Source of the DNA: Sphingomonas cavernae
Lineage (GTDB): Bacteria > Pseudomonadota > Alphaproteobacteria > Sphingomonadales > Sphingomonadaceae
NCBI RefSeq assembly: GCF_003590775.1
Contig: NZ_QYUM01000004.1
Location: 496,001-560,000 of the forward strand
Direction of reading: 5' to 3'
Length of the DNA stretch: 64,000 bases
The stretch's first letter is position 1. Each line of letters starts with the position of its first letter. The notes below the pieces were generated by a model, which was given only the letters and a program-made list of their open reading frames with translations, was not told where the DNA came from and made no database searches. Made by a program: the position numbers and the translations under genes. This document shows, piece by piece, positions 42,813-52,162 of the stretch.

Positions 42813-44204
42813 ATGAACGCCCCAGTCGGTTCGGTTCAAGGCAAGCCTTTTGTTGCGGCTGCACTGCTTGCACCCGCGCCCTTCACATTGACCAAGCGAT
42901 CGCGCCGTCTCGGCATCTACGCTTCGATGGTGATGTTCGATGCGGGCGCCGTACTGCTCGGCTTTCTCGCTGCCAACCTGCTGATCCTCGACAATCCGCT
43001 CGCGTCGCCAGGGCTCAAGCTCGCAGGGCTGGTGCTTCCGGTGTTTTCGGGCATTGCGCTCAATAACCGCGCCTATGTCCTCGACGCGCTCACCGATCCC
43101 GTGCGCGGGACGATGCGCGCGATCATGTCGCTGCTCGCCGCCTCCGCGCTGGTGCTGTTCATGCTCTATGGGCTCGGGCTGCTGAGGGAGCATCATCCCG
43201 CCTTCATCGCGACCGCCATCGGCAGCGGCGCGCTGCTTCTCGTATTTGCGCGTGCTATCGCGGATACTGTGTCGCGACGCGTGCTTGACGACAATCCGGT
43301 CAGCGAATTGATGATTGTCGACGGCGTTCCCCACGTGCCCAGCCCCGGCGTCATAACACTACACGCCGAAGAGGCCGGTATCCAGCCCGACATGGGCGAT
43401 CCGATCATGCTCGACCGGCTGGGCCACCTGCTCCGCGCGGTGGACAAGGTCACGGTGGCGTGTCAGCCAGAGCGGCGGCATGACTGGACGCTGGCGCTGA
43501 GAGGCGCAGCAGTCGCGGGTGAGGTACGCACCGATATCGACGCCATGCTGCGGGGCAATCTGCGCGCGGCCGTCAATCCTGACCATATTCGCCCGTTGAG
43601 CATGGTCGACCTGACGTTGAAACGGCTGCTCGATCTGACGATCGTGATCCCTGCACTGCTCTTCGCGCTGCCGCTCCTGATTCTTGTCGCGATCGCGATC
43701 AAGTTCGAAAGCTCCGGCCCCGTGCTGTTCGTCCAGCAGCGGCTGGGCCACGGTAACCGGCTGTTTAGAATGTACAAGTTCCGTTCAATGCGTGCAGATC
43801 GCGGCGACGCTGCAGGCACGACATCGGCAAGCCGCGATGATGATCGCGTCACGCGCGTCGGCCGTTTTATCCGCGCAACGAGTATCGACGAACTGCCCCA
43901 GCTCTTTAACGTGCTCATCGGCAATATGAGCCTGGTCGGACCTCGGCCGCATGCGCTCGGTTCAACCGCAAGCAGCAAGCTGTTCTGGGACATCGACCGC
44001 AACTACTGGCTGCGTCACGCCTGCATGCCGGGGCTTACCGGCCTTGCTCAGGTGCGCGGCTTCCGCGGCGCGACGCAACATGCCAGCGACCTCGAGAACC
44101 GCCTCGCGGCCGACCTCGAATATGTCCGCGATTGGTCACTCTGGCTCGATATCGCGATCCTGTTCCGCACCTTCGGCGTGGTTATTCACAAGAACGCGTT
44201 CTAG
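42813..44204 (+). CDS. Priming undecaprenyl-phosphate sugar-phosphate transferase (WbaP/GumD/SpsB type)
   Basis: This is a 463-residue membrane enzyme. Four N-terminal membrane helices in about residues 35-155 are followed by a soluble domain and then the catalytic bacterial-sugar-transferase domain. The latter has an entry helix (DLTIVIPALLFALPLLILVAIAIKF), KFRSMRADRGD, DELPQLFNVLIGNMSLVGPRPHA and the C-terminal GLAQVRGF block. It starts repeat-unit synthesis by moving a hexose phosphate, probably glucose, from UDP-glucose to undecaprenyl phosphate. Homologues in sphingan loci prime glucose. AGGAG precedes the ATG. Confidence 0.9.
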   Translation: MNAPVGSVQGKPFVAAALLAPAPFTLTKRSRRLGIYASMVMFDAGAVLLGFLAANLLILDNPLASPGLKLAGLVLPVFSGIALNNRAYVLDALTDPVRGTMRAIMSLLAASALVLFMLYGLGLLREHHPAFIATAIGSGALLLVFARAIADTVSRRVLDDNPVSELMIVDGVPHVPSPGVITLHAEEAGIQPDMGDPIMLDRLGHLLRAVDKVTVACQPERRHDWTLALRGAAVAGEVRTDIDAMLRGNLRAAVNPDHIRPLSMVDLTLKRLLDLTIVIPALLFALPLLILVAIAIKFESSGPVLFVQQRLGHGNRLFRMYKFRSMRADRGDAAGTTSASRDDDRVTRVGRFIRATSIDELPQLFNVLIGNMSLVGPRPHALGSTASSKLFWDIDRNYWLRHACMPGLTGLAQVRGFRGATQHASDLENRLAADLEYVRDWSLWLDIAILFRTFGVVIHKNAF

Positions 44205-44227
44205 CGTCTGTCCTGAAAGGATTGAAT

Positions 44228-44315
44228 CGTCATGCTGAACTTGTTTCAGCATCCATTGATGCCGGTGGCCCCGCGGAGGCCCAGGCATGGACCCTGAAAC
44301 AAGTTCAGGGTGACG
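44228..44315. repeat. Palindromic intergenic repeat, CTGAACTTGTTTCAG type
   Basis: Imperfect inverted halves (CATGCTGAACTTGTTTCAGC at the left; ACCCTGAAACAAGTTCAGGG at the right) flank about 35 bases. It lies between the convergent priming-transferase and glycosyltransferase genes and could act as a bidirectional terminator. A similar text is common in sphingomonad intergenic regions. Confidence 0.75.
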
Positions 44316-44350
44316 GCACTGCTTCAATCTGAACAGGATACTTTATCGGT

Positions 44351-45439
44351 TCACGCCGCCGCTGCGCGATACACCTCAGACGTGCTGCGTGCGATAGCCT
44401 CCCAGTCGAAGCGCCGGCGCAAGCTCGCGGCGTCGACCGCGAATTCGTCCGCGGAGCGGCCGAGCGCCACGGCAAGCGCCTTTACGTCACCCACCGGAAA
44501 ATAGTGCGCAACGGGCAGCCCGAGGTCGCGATTGGGCTGGATGTCGCTGAGCAGCATCGGCGTCGCGCATGATGCCGCCTCGAGCGCCGCGATCGGCAGT
44601 CCCTCGTGATAGGACGGCATTACGAAAAGTGCTGCATTCTCGTAGAGCGCGCGCAGGTTGGCGCGATCCTGAAGCCCCGCGAAAATCACGGACTCGCTCG
44701 CGCGTTCGAGCAGTGCGCGCGAATAGGGGCTCGCGTGATCGGCGCCGCCTGCAATCACGATCTTGCGTGGGTCACCCGCCAGCGCGTGCGCGTCGATCAG
44801 GTCGTGAAGCCCCTTTTCCGGCACAAGCCGGCCAACCGCCAGCAGATAGCCCTGAGGCGCCACACCCAGCCGCGCAAGCGTTCCCGTTGCCCCCACAGGC
44901 AGCTCGGGCGCGCCGTTGGGGATATAGGTGATCCGGCTCGCCGCGCCCGGAAACTTCGCACGCAGCCGTGCGGCGAGCGACGGAGACACTGCAATCACCT
45001 GATGCGCCCACCCCGTCCCGAAGCGTTCGCCGAGCTTGAGCATCGTTCGGGCAAATCGCCCCCATTTGGCGCGGTTATAGTCTTCACCGTGATGCGTCAC
45101 GATCACCCGCAGCCCCAGGATCCGTGCCATCGGGGCGAGCAACGCAGGACCGATCGCGTGGATATGTACGATATCCGCACCCGCGCGCCGTGCGGCCAAA
45201 ATCGCGTTGAACGTGGAAACAATGGCCTCCAGCGACACCGACTTTGGCGATGGCACCGCAATGACATCAATGCCGCGATAGGCGTAGCGCGATTCACGCA
45301 TATAGGGCGCACGCGCAAAAACCATGATCTCGGCGTCGGGCGCGATATGCTTCACACGCGGCAGCATCTCTTCGCAATGCGTCTCGACGCCACCCATCAC
45401 GCCCGGGATACCCCGCAATCCGGTAACGGCAATCTTCAT
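44351..45439 (-). CDS. Glycosyltransferase, family 4 (GT-B)
   Basis: This is a 362-residue retaining glycosyltransferase. The glycine-rich start is MKIAVTGLRGIPGVMGGVETHCEEMLPRV; the donor-binding domain has LLAVGRLVPEKGLHDLIDAHAL, and the E-X7-E motif is in YHEGLPIAALEAASCATPMLLSD. It would add one sugar to the lipid-linked repeat unit on the cytoplasmic face. It overlaps the pyruvyl transferase stop by 4 bases and is the last gene of the operon GT25-flippase-pyruvyl transferase-GT4. Confidence 0.9.
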   Translation of the reverse strand: MKIAVTGLRGIPGVMGGVETHCEEMLPRVKHIAPDAEIMVFARAPYMRESRYAYRGIDVIAVPSPKSVSLEAIVSTFNAILAARRAGADIVHIHAIGPALLAPMARILGLRVIVTHHGEDYNRAKWGRFARTMLKLGERFGTGWAHQVIAVSPSLAARLRAKFPGAASRITYIPNGAPELPVGATGTLARLGVAPQGYLLAVGRLVPEKGLHDLIDAHALAGDPRKIVIAGGADHASPYSRALLERASESVIFAGLQDRANLRALYENAALFVMPSYHEGLPIAALEAASCATPMLLSDIQPNRDLGLPVAHYFPVGDVKALAVALGRSADEFAVDAASLRRRFDWEAIARSTSEVYRAAAA

Positions 45440-46449
45440 CGCCGCCCGCCTCCCAGCAGGTCGCCGGCAAGCGCCGACGCCTCGTCCAGTGCTTCGGCTG
45501 TGCGCAGGCGATCGAACCCGCCTGTCCAGGCGTCGATGAAATTGCCGAGCTTGCGATAGCTGTTGTCGAGCGCCACGTGCGGCAGGTCGAGCAGCGTCGA
45601 CAGGATATGGCCGTGCAGCCGGTCGGTCACTACCGCGCGGCCGGAAAACAGCATGACAGTGCCACGATCGAGCCGCGCGCGCGCCAGCCGGTCATAGGTC
45701 TTCACGCGCGCAACCCTTGGATTGTCAGCGATTGTGAGCAGCCTGGACGCCGCGAGCACCAACCGGATCTGCATCCGGTCCTCCGCCAGCCAGTCGGCCA
45801 CGGCGATCGAACGCCCGCCCGCGCGCACCTGCCCCTCGACCGACTTTTCCAGATCGGTGCGCAACAGGTAAAACAGGTCATGTTTCGGTGGACCCCGGTC
45901 GAGCGCGCCCATGTAGAACGCCATGTCGGGCGCAAGCAGCACCTCGCACTGAAAATGCCTGCGCGCGAATTCCAGCGAGGGAACATCCCTCACCATCAGC
46001 GTGAAACGTCCATGCGCCTCGATTGCGCGCGCGGTCTCCTCCACCGAGTCTTCGGACGCGAAATGGATCGACTGAGGCAATTGCACGATGGGATTGTCGG
46101 GAAACCGCCGCATTATCGCGATGCGGAAATCCTGGTGCGCCTTCCAGATCGTCCCGAAATTGCCGCCGCCATGGAGGAAGATCGTGCCGTCGCCGATCGC
46201 CGCGGCCAATTCGTCATCAACGTGGTTCTTGAGCGCGCTGACATAGGCGGGCCGCCGGTGATGCGCGGAGAAGAAGGCGGTCTCGCCCAACCAGATCGCC
46301 GAATCCCCGACATTGCTGTGATCGGGGTAATCGACCAGTGCAAACGGCGCATCGTCGAGCAGCGGGAGAAGCTGCGCGTCGATGCTGTGCTTCAGGTCTG
46401 CGATCAGCGCATCGCGTGTGGCGGGCCGTACGGTCAGCATTTCGGTCAT
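45436..46449 (-). CDS. Polysaccharide pyruvyl transferase
   Basis: This is a 337-residue protein of the GumL/WcaK type. Typical blocks are ALVDYPDHSNVGDSAIWLGE near the start, IFLHGGGNFGTIW, VQLPQSIHF and, near the end, AVVTDRLHGHILSTLLDLPHVALDN. The enzyme moves a pyruvyl ketal from phosphoenolpyruvate to a hexose, giving the polymer extra negative charge. The ATG at 46449 overlaps the flippase stop as ATGA; a longer upstream frame is a shadow of the flippase gene. The product is co-translated with the glycosyltransferase gene that follows. Confidence 0.9.
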   Translation of the reverse strand: MTEMLTVRPATRDALIADLKHSIDAQLLPLLDDAPFALVDYPDHSNVGDSAIWLGETAFFSAHHRRPAYVSALKNHVDDELAAAIGDGTIFLHGGGNFGTIWKAHQDFRIAIMRRFPDNPIVQLPQSIHFASEDSVEETARAIEAHGRFTLMVRDVPSLEFARRHFQCEVLLAPDMAFYMGALDRGPPKHDLFYLLRTDLEKSVEGQVRAGGRSIAVADWLAEDRMQIRLVLAASRLLTIADNPRVARVKTYDRLARARLDRGTVMLFSGRAVVTDRLHGHILSTLLDLPHVALDNSYRKLGNFIDAWTGGFDRLRTAEALDEASALAGDLLGGGRR

Positions 46450-47942
46450 GGTAGGACAAGGCCTTTTCGTGTGAGCAGTTTTGCCGCGAGTTGGCGATGA
46501 AAGCGAGACAGAAGCGCCAACGCCCCGAGATAGAAGAGGCCGCCAAGCGCAATCGCGGCGATCACCGCGAGCCATCCTGTGGCCTTCATGGCGGCAAGGG
46601 CGCTCCAGAGCAGCACGCCCATCGCGGTCGAGGCGATGAAAGGAGCACGGACGGCAACGACGGTGTCGCGCCACCGGATTCCTGATGTTTCCCTAAGGAA
46701 ACGGATCTGCAGCGGTAAGGTCAGGTAGGATCGTGCGACATAAGCGATCGCTACCGCCATCAACCCGAAGGGCAGTGCCAGCCATGTAAGCAGCAGCGTG
46801 GAGAGCAACTGCACCACCGCGAGCGTGCGCTGGCGGCGGCTGTTCCCCATCGCGGTCAGCACCGGCGAAGCGAAATAGTTGAGCGTGTAGGGAACCGCCA
46901 TGAACGCAAAGATCTGGCCCAGCGCCCCGGCCTCGGCCCATTTCGCGCCGAAGACCAACGGCACGATTTCGGGCGACAACACGCCGAAGCCGACGAGCGC
47001 GGGGAAAGAGAGCGCCGCGCAGGTGCCGAGCATCGCCTGATAGGCCTGCCGCAATCCTTCGGGATTGCCCTGAAGCCGGGAATAGGTTTGCAGCCCAACC
47101 GAGGAGAAGGGCTGGATCGCGCCGTTGGCGAAGATCTCGTTGGATCGCCATGCGACGCGATAGGTGCCGACCGCCGCCGCGCCCAGATTGGCGCCGATAA
47201 GCAAATCCTGCACGCGCACGATCATGAGGAAGATGAGCTGCGCGATGGTGAGATTACCGCCGAAGCCGAGATTGTGCCTGGCCTGCTGCCAGTCGAAGGC
47301 GCGCCCGGGCACCCAGCGATATGACGTCCATGCCAGCACCGCGCCCACCGCCTCGGTCAGGCAGCGCTGGATGACGAGCGCCCAGATGCCCGCGCCAGCA
47401 AAGGCCGCCACGACCGCCGCGCCGCCGCCGATGATCCCGGCCAGCAACGAACGCAGCGCGATCGTCTTGTGCCCGAACTCGCGCAGCCGCAGCGCCATGT
47501 GCGTTGCGCCCAGCGCGTTGATGGGGAGCGCAAGGGCCAGCACCCGCAATGGAGCGACGAGCCCGGGCTGCTCGACCCAGCGCGCGATCCACGGTGCCGT
47601 CACCCACACCAGCGCGACATAGGCGATGGCGAGCGCGATGTTGCTCCAGAATATGGTGTCCTTCAGCTTCGCATCCGCAATCTGCGCGCGCGCGATGATC
47701 TGCATCAACCCCGCCGTCGCGATGATCCGGCCGATCTCCGCGAAGACATAGGCCATCGCGTAGATGCCAATCGCCTCCTTGGTCAGCAGCCGCGCAAGAA
47801 TGACGAAGACGAGGAAGGAAAAGAGCTGGTCGCTGACCTGCCGCGTGATCGTCCAGCCAATCGAGCGTGTCGTCTTGTCGCGCAGATCCGCGTCGAAGCC
47901 GGATACGGCATCGCTGGCGCTGCCAGGGTCACGTTCAGCCAT
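46446..47942 (-). CDS. Polysaccharide flippase, Wzx type (MOP superfamily)
   Basis: This is a 498-residue membrane protein with about 12-14 hydrophobic helices. The start (TTRSIGWTITRQVSDQLFSFLVFVILARLLTKEAIGIYAMAYVF region) and the later IWALVIQRCLTEAVGAVLAW and LLIGANLGAAAVGTYRVAWR are typical of polysaccharide_synt/PST proteins. It would move the lipid-linked repeat unit to the periplasm. The ATG at 47942 is preferred over a TTG two codons earlier because of GAGGGA upstream. It is 12 bases after the family 25 glycosyltransferase. Confidence 0.92.
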   Translation of the reverse strand: MAERDPGSASDAVSGFDADLRDKTTRSIGWTITRQVSDQLFSFLVFVILARLLTKEAIGIYAMAYVFAEIGRIIATAGLMQIIARAQIADAKLKDTIFWSNIALAIAYVALVWVTAPWIARWVEQPGLVAPLRVLALALPINALGATHMALRLREFGHKTIALRSLLAGIIGGGAAVVAAFAGAGIWALVIQRCLTEAVGAVLAWTSYRWVPGRAFDWQQARHNLGFGGNLTIAQLIFLMIVRVQDLLIGANLGAAAVGTYRVAWRSNEIFANGAIQPFSSVGLQTYSRLQGNPEGLRQAYQAMLGTCAALSFPALVGFGVLSPEIVPLVFGAKWAEAGALGQIFAFMAVPYTLNYFASPVLTAMGNSRRQRTLAVVQLLSTLLLTWLALPFGLMAVAIAYVARSYLTLPLQIRFLRETSGIRWRDTVVAVRAPFIASTAMGVLLWSALAAMKATGWLAVIAAIALGGLFYLGALALLSRFHRQLAAKLLTRKGLVLP

Positions 47943-47954
47943 GCTCAACGTCCC

Positions 47955-48710
47955 TCAGCGTTGAAAGCGGAAACGGCGACGGCCGAAGAGCTGATAACCC
48001 GCGCGTTCGCGAGTCCGCGCAACGAAACGCTGGAGCTTCAGGCGTCGCGGCACCGGGAAACGCTCGAAGCGTTGAAGCCCGATCCCGCTCTCCACCTTTC
48101 GCTCCATCAACGGAAAGGGGAAAACCGACAAATTGCGGACACCATGGATCCAGCTCCGATCCAATTCGTCGTCGATCGGGCGACGCACCTCGCGACAATG
48201 TCCGGCAAGTCGCTGCGCGCCCGCCCGCGTGATCAGATATCCCTGCGTGCCGAAGCAATATCCTGAAACCTCTGTCAGCCACGTCGCCCGGCAGACGAAA
48301 TCCTTGGCGATTACACGGCTGGGCGCGGGCTTTTTGTAATAGAGCCGGATATAGTCATGCCCTGAAAGGCCGTGATCGACCGCCGCGAAACGCGCGAGAT
48401 AGTCCCAGTCGACGATCACATCGTCTTCCAGCACGACATACTGATCGGCGTCAGGGTCGGCGATCAACTGCATCCACAGCGCAAAGTGGCTGGAATAGCA
48501 GCCGAGTTCGCCCTGACGCAGCGGCCGCCCCTTGGCGACGATCGCCGCATCCTCGTCATAGCTCAACTCGGGATGCAGCCGATCCCAGGCATCGAAGAAG
48601 TCCCATTTGACGCCGGCCGCGCCCGCGCCCGAAGCAAAGGTGCGCCGGCGTTCCCCGGCATTTGCCATGCTGACGACGAAGATCCGCGTGCGTACGGGTC
48701 GGGGCGTCAT
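47955..48710 (-). CDS. Glycosyltransferase, family 25
   Basis: This is a 251-residue protein. The start (RIFVVSMANAGERRRTF), the middle (LGCYSSHFALWMQLIADPDADQYVVLEDDVIVD) and the later GTQGYLITRAGAQRL are characteristic of GT25 enzymes, best known for galactosyl transfer in lipooligosaccharide. The acidic EDD motif would bind the metal and nucleotide sugar. The ATG at 48710 has AAGGA 8 bases upstream; an upstream frame extension to 48986 is not conserved in character. It is the first gene of the minus-strand exopolysaccharide operon and diverges from a GT2 gene. Confidence 0.88.
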   Translation of the reverse strand: MTPRPVRTRIFVVSMANAGERRRTFASGAGAAGVKWDFFDAWDRLHPELSYDEDAAIVAKGRPLRQGELGCYSSHFALWMQLIADPDADQYVVLEDDVIVDWDYLARFAAVDHGLSGHDYIRLYYKKPAPSRVIAKDFVCRATWLTEVSGYCFGTQGYLITRAGAQRLAGHCREVRRPIDDELDRSWIHGVRNLSVFPFPLMERKVESGIGLQRFERFPVPRRLKLQRFVARTRERAGYQLFGRRRFRFQR

Positions 48711-48821
48711 TCGGCATCCTTTTTCATCATTTCTGTCATTGTCGCCCGGCGTTGCATGAAACTGTGAAACCCTATCCGCGTCGATGCGTTCCCTGCGACA
48801 GACAAGTGACTTCATGCTGCA

Positions 48822-48851
48822 TTGCACACAAATAAGGCTAGGCCGTATAAA
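48822..48851 (+). promoter_or_regulatory. Candidate promoter for the GT2-Wzc-Wzy operon
   Basis: TTGCAC (48822-48827), an 18-base spacer and TATAAA (48846-48851) form a fair sigma-70 promoter 91 bases before the GT2 start. It is the best pair in the 232-base divergent gap. Confidence 0.5.
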
Positions 48852-48942
48852 ATCCCGGAAAAAGGCCTGTTTCTGGAAGTTTGTTTCAACTCGTCGGCGA
48901 TTTTGACCTGATCGCCTTCGGCGCTGCAAAAAACGGGGCAAA

Positions 48943-49890
48943 ATGACCAACCCGCGCTTTTCCGTAATCATTCCCGTCCACAACAAGGCGCGTCATGTCG
49001 CCGAGAGCGTTGCGAGCGCGCTCGCCCAGACGCTTTCTCCGCACGAGGTGATCCTGATCGACGACGCGTCGACCGACGGAAGCACCGAGATCATCGCCGC
49101 GATCAAGGACCCGCGCATCCGCCTGCTCTTCCGCGACACCCCCGGTCCCGGCGGTTATGCGGCACGCAATCTCGGCATCGACAAGGCGGATGGTGACTGG
49201 ATCGCATTTCTCGACGCCGACGATATGTGGGCGCCGACGCATCTGGCCGATATTGCGGCAGCGATCGCCCGGACCCCCGAGGTCGGCTGCGTCTCGACGC
49301 GTTATGAGCATGTCTTTGAAGATTGCCGGCACAATTCCAACATGCCCGCGACGCTCGCGGCGACCGAGGGACTAAGCGTGTCGCTCGCCGGATTTCTGCA
49401 ATTGTGGCTGGAGACGCGCGATTGTCCGATCTGGACGGGGGCCGCGGCGTTCCGTCGTGACGTGCTGGTGCGCGCGGGCCTGTTCCCCGCGGGCAAGGGC
49501 GTGCGCGGCGGTGACAAGGACCTGTGGCTGCGCGCGGTCCGCGCCGCGCCCTTCACCTATGTCACGCGCCCCTCCGCGGAATTCCACCGTGATTCAGACA
49601 ACAAGGTCAGCAAGAAGACAAATCCCGACACGCTGCCGCTGATCGTCGAGACCGCGCGCGCGATGATGCGTGGGGCAAATGCGGCGGAACGCGCATTGCT
49701 GCGGCGTCTGATCAACCAGCAGATCGGCCTTTACGCGCGCTTTTCGTTCAAGGGTGAGCGGATTCCGCCCAGCTTTGCGCGGAACCTTTATCTGCCCGAG
49801 GGTGTTGGGCTCTACCTCCTGATCGAGGGGCTGCGGTTGATGCCGGCGAAATTGCGCCAGGGCATCTACCGCTCGGTGAAAAGGGTCTAA
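48943..49890 (+). CDS. Glycosyltransferase, family 2 (GT-A)
   Basis: This is a 315-residue inverting glycosyltransferase. The nucleotide-binding start is FSVIIPVHNKARHVAESVASALAQTLSPHEVILIDDASTDGS; the DXD-like motif is in FLDADDMWAP; the acceptor region has GGDKDLWLR. It would add one sugar to the repeat unit. The C-terminal 60 residues are basic and may associate with the membrane. GGGGCAAA precedes the ATG. It begins the plus-strand block that continues with the Wzc-like kinase and the polymerase. Confidence 0.93.
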   Translation: MTNPRFSVIIPVHNKARHVAESVASALAQTLSPHEVILIDDASTDGSTEIIAAIKDPRIRLLFRDTPGPGGYAARNLGIDKADGDWIAFLDADDMWAPTHLADIAAAIARTPEVGCVSTRYEHVFEDCRHNSNMPATLAATEGLSVSLAGFLQLWLETRDCPIWTGAAAFRRDVLVRAGLFPAGKGVRGGDKDLWLRAVRAAPFTYVTRPSAEFHRDSDNKVSKKTNPDTLPLIVETARAMMRGANAAERALLRRLINQQIGLYARFSFKGERIPPSFARNLYLPEGVGLYLLIEGLRLMPAKLRQGIYRSVKRV

Positions 49891-49953
49891 TATCTTGGTG
49901 TTCTCTTGCGTCTTCCGTTCAACCCCGTCGCGCACGCTATCGGGAGGTCCTCG

Positions 49954-52119
49954 ATGAACCGCCTTGTCCCCGTCCCCGCCGAAACCCGCAGCATCGTCCC
50001 GCGCGACGACAGCGGCGAACTTTTGGACCTCCGCGCGATCGGCCGCACGCTCCGCAAACGGTGGATTCCGATCGCGATCGCATCGCTCGCAGCCTTCCTG
50101 CTCACCGCGCTGCTCTATGTCCTTTCGGACCCGCGCTATGTCGCCACCGCTACGATGGTTGTCGAGCGCCAGGCCGAGGAGCTGATCCCGCAGGCCAACG
50201 CTTCCCAGCCGCTCGCAACCGACTCCCCCTCGGTCGATACCGCGGTACATGTGCTGCAGTCGCCCGCGATGGCGGGACGGGTGGTCGATGCGCTCAAGCT
50301 CACGCAGAACGTCGAATTCAACCCCGACCAGCGGCCCGCGCAGGCGGCGGCGACACGCGACCGCGCCATCCGCATTCTGCTTTCGAGGCTTGAGGTAAAG
50401 CGCGAGGGTGTCTCCTACGCGATCGGCGTCAGCTATGCTTCTGCGGACCCGCAGTTGGCCGCGCGCGTCGCCAATGGTGTGATCGACGAATATATCCAGG
50501 CCAATCTCGACGCAGAGTCGGGCGCTTCGAAGCGCGCCGCAGCGCTGCTCGGCACGCGCCTCGACCAGTTGCGCGGTCAGGTTCTGACCGCAGAAGCGGC
50601 GGTCGCGCAGTATCGCGCGTCGCACGGCCTGTTCGCCGCGTCGGACGTCAGTTCGGTCACGCAGCAGGAACTTTCGACGCTGAATACCCAACTCGCCGAG
50701 GCGCGTGCCCAGCAGGCAGCGGCGCAGGCGCGCCTCAACACGGCACAGGGGCAGATCGCGCGCGGCGGTGGCGGTGACAGCCTGGGTGAGGCGCTCAATT
50801 CGCAGACCGTGTCAGCGCTCCGTTCACAGCGCGCGCAGGTCAGTTCCGAGGTCGCCAATCTCTCGACGCGATACGGGCCGAAGCATCCCGACCTTGTGAA
50901 GGCGCAAAGCCAGCTCAAGGATATCGACGGCCAGATCCAGGCCGAAGTGGACCGCGTCGTCGCCAGCCTTTCCGCCGAAGCCCGTGTGGCCAGCCAGCGG
51001 ACTGCGTCGATCGCCGGGTCGATCGGCGGCGTCGAGGGCCGGCTCGCGACGGATACCACGGCGGCAGTCCGGCTGAGCGAACTCGAGCGCAACGCGGAGT
51101 CCGCGCGCGTGCTCTATCGTGCCTTTCTCGACCGCTACAAGGAAGCGGTCGCACGTCAGGGCACCGAAACCAGCGGCGCGGAGCAGGTGTCCCGCGCACA
51201 GGCGCCGGTTATCCCGATGTCGCCGAATCCGCTCATCTTCCTCGGCATCGCCCTCGTCGGCGCAGTTGTGGCGTCGGTGGCGGTCGTGCTGATCATGCAG
51301 TTCCGCGAAAGCGGTCTGCAAACCGCCGATGGCATCGAGAAACGCCTCGACGTTCCTGCCCTCGGCTCAATTCCTGAGCTCAGCACGCTGCCTGAGGGCC
51401 GCAAGCTGCGTGGCGGGGCGGCGTGGCCGCCGCAATTCGTGATCGAAAATCCCCGCTCGGCCTTTGCCGAGGCGTTCCGCGCGCTCAAGACGTCGCTGCT
51501 GTTCGCGCCCGCAGCGCGTGAGGTGAAGGTCGTTGCGATTACGTCCGCGCTTCCGGGTGAGGGCAAGACGAATACCGCGATCTGCCTTGCGCGTACCGCA
51601 GCGTTTTCGGGCTCGCGCACCGTGCTGATCGATTGCGATTCGCGCCGCCGTGCCTCCTCCAAGCTCCTGTCCGACGCCATCCCGGCCGGGCTTGCCGATG
51701 TGGTTGAAGGTCGCGCCAACCTGGATGAGGCGCTTATTCGCGACGAAGCTTCGGGCGCCTGGTGCATCGCGCAACGCCCCGGAAGCGAAGTGCCCTTCGA
51801 CATGCTCGGATCCGAAGCAATGCGGCGCGTGCTCGAGGAGCTGCGCCACCGCTTCGATTTCGTCGTGCTCGACACCGCGCCCGTCCTGCCCGTGGCCGAA
51901 TCACGTGTGCTCGCGTCGCTTGCCGATACCGTGCTGATGCTCGTCCAGTGGCAAAAGACGCCTGCCAAGGCAGCGGAGATCGCGCTCAAGCATCTCGACG
52001 CGGTCGGCGCGCATGTCGCGGGCGTCGCACTCAGCCGCGTCGATGTCCGCGAACAGGCGCGCAGCGGCTTCGGCGATGCCGGCCTCTATTTCGGGCGTTA
52101 CAAGGAATATTATTCCTGA
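49954..52119 (+). CDS. Polysaccharide co-polymerase and BY-kinase (Wzc/GumC-like)
   Basis: This is a 721-residue protein controlling chain length and export. A Wzz domain carries membrane helices at about residues 36-57 and 425-450, with a long periplasmic coiled coil between them. The cytoplasmic BY-kinase domain has Walker A (ALPGEGKTN, about 532-540), Walker A' (VLIDCDSRRR, about 556-565) and Walker B (FVVLDTAPVLPV). Cys and Ser in Walker A' replace the usual VDADLR text. The last 12 residues hold four tyrosines (LYFGRYKEYYS), the likely autophosphorylation cluster. GGGAGG precedes the ATG; an earlier in-frame start at 49906 is less likely. Confidence 0.92.
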   Translation: MNRLVPVPAETRSIVPRDDSGELLDLRAIGRTLRKRWIPIAIASLAAFLLTALLYVLSDPRYVATATMVVERQAEELIPQANASQPLATDSPSVDTAVHVLQSPAMAGRVVDALKLTQNVEFNPDQRPAQAAATRDRAIRILLSRLEVKREGVSYAIGVSYASADPQLAARVANGVIDEYIQANLDAESGASKRAAALLGTRLDQLRGQVLTAEAAVAQYRASHGLFAASDVSSVTQQELSTLNTQLAEARAQQAAAQARLNTAQGQIARGGGGDSLGEALNSQTVSALRSQRAQVSSEVANLSTRYGPKHPDLVKAQSQLKDIDGQIQAEVDRVVASLSAEARVASQRTASIAGSIGGVEGRLATDTTAAVRLSELERNAESARVLYRAFLDRYKEAVARQGTETSGAEQVSRAQAPVIPMSPNPLIFLGIALVGAVVASVAVVLIMQFRESGLQTADGIEKRLDVPALGSIPELSTLPEGRKLRGGAAWPPQFVIENPRSAFAEAFRALKTSLLFAPAAREVKVVAITSALPGEGKTNTAICLARTAAFSGSRTVLIDCDSRRRASSKLLSDAIPAGLADVVEGRANLDEALIRDEASGAWCIAQRPGSEVPFDMLGSEAMRRVLEELRHRFDFVVLDTAPVLPVAESRVLASLADTVLMLVQWQKTPAKAAEIALKHLDAVGAHVAGVALSRVDVREQARSGFGDAGLYFGRYKEYYS

Positions 52120-52162
52120 GGCGGCCTGCAATGGCGCATCTGCGTAGCGGAAGGGTGTGCTG

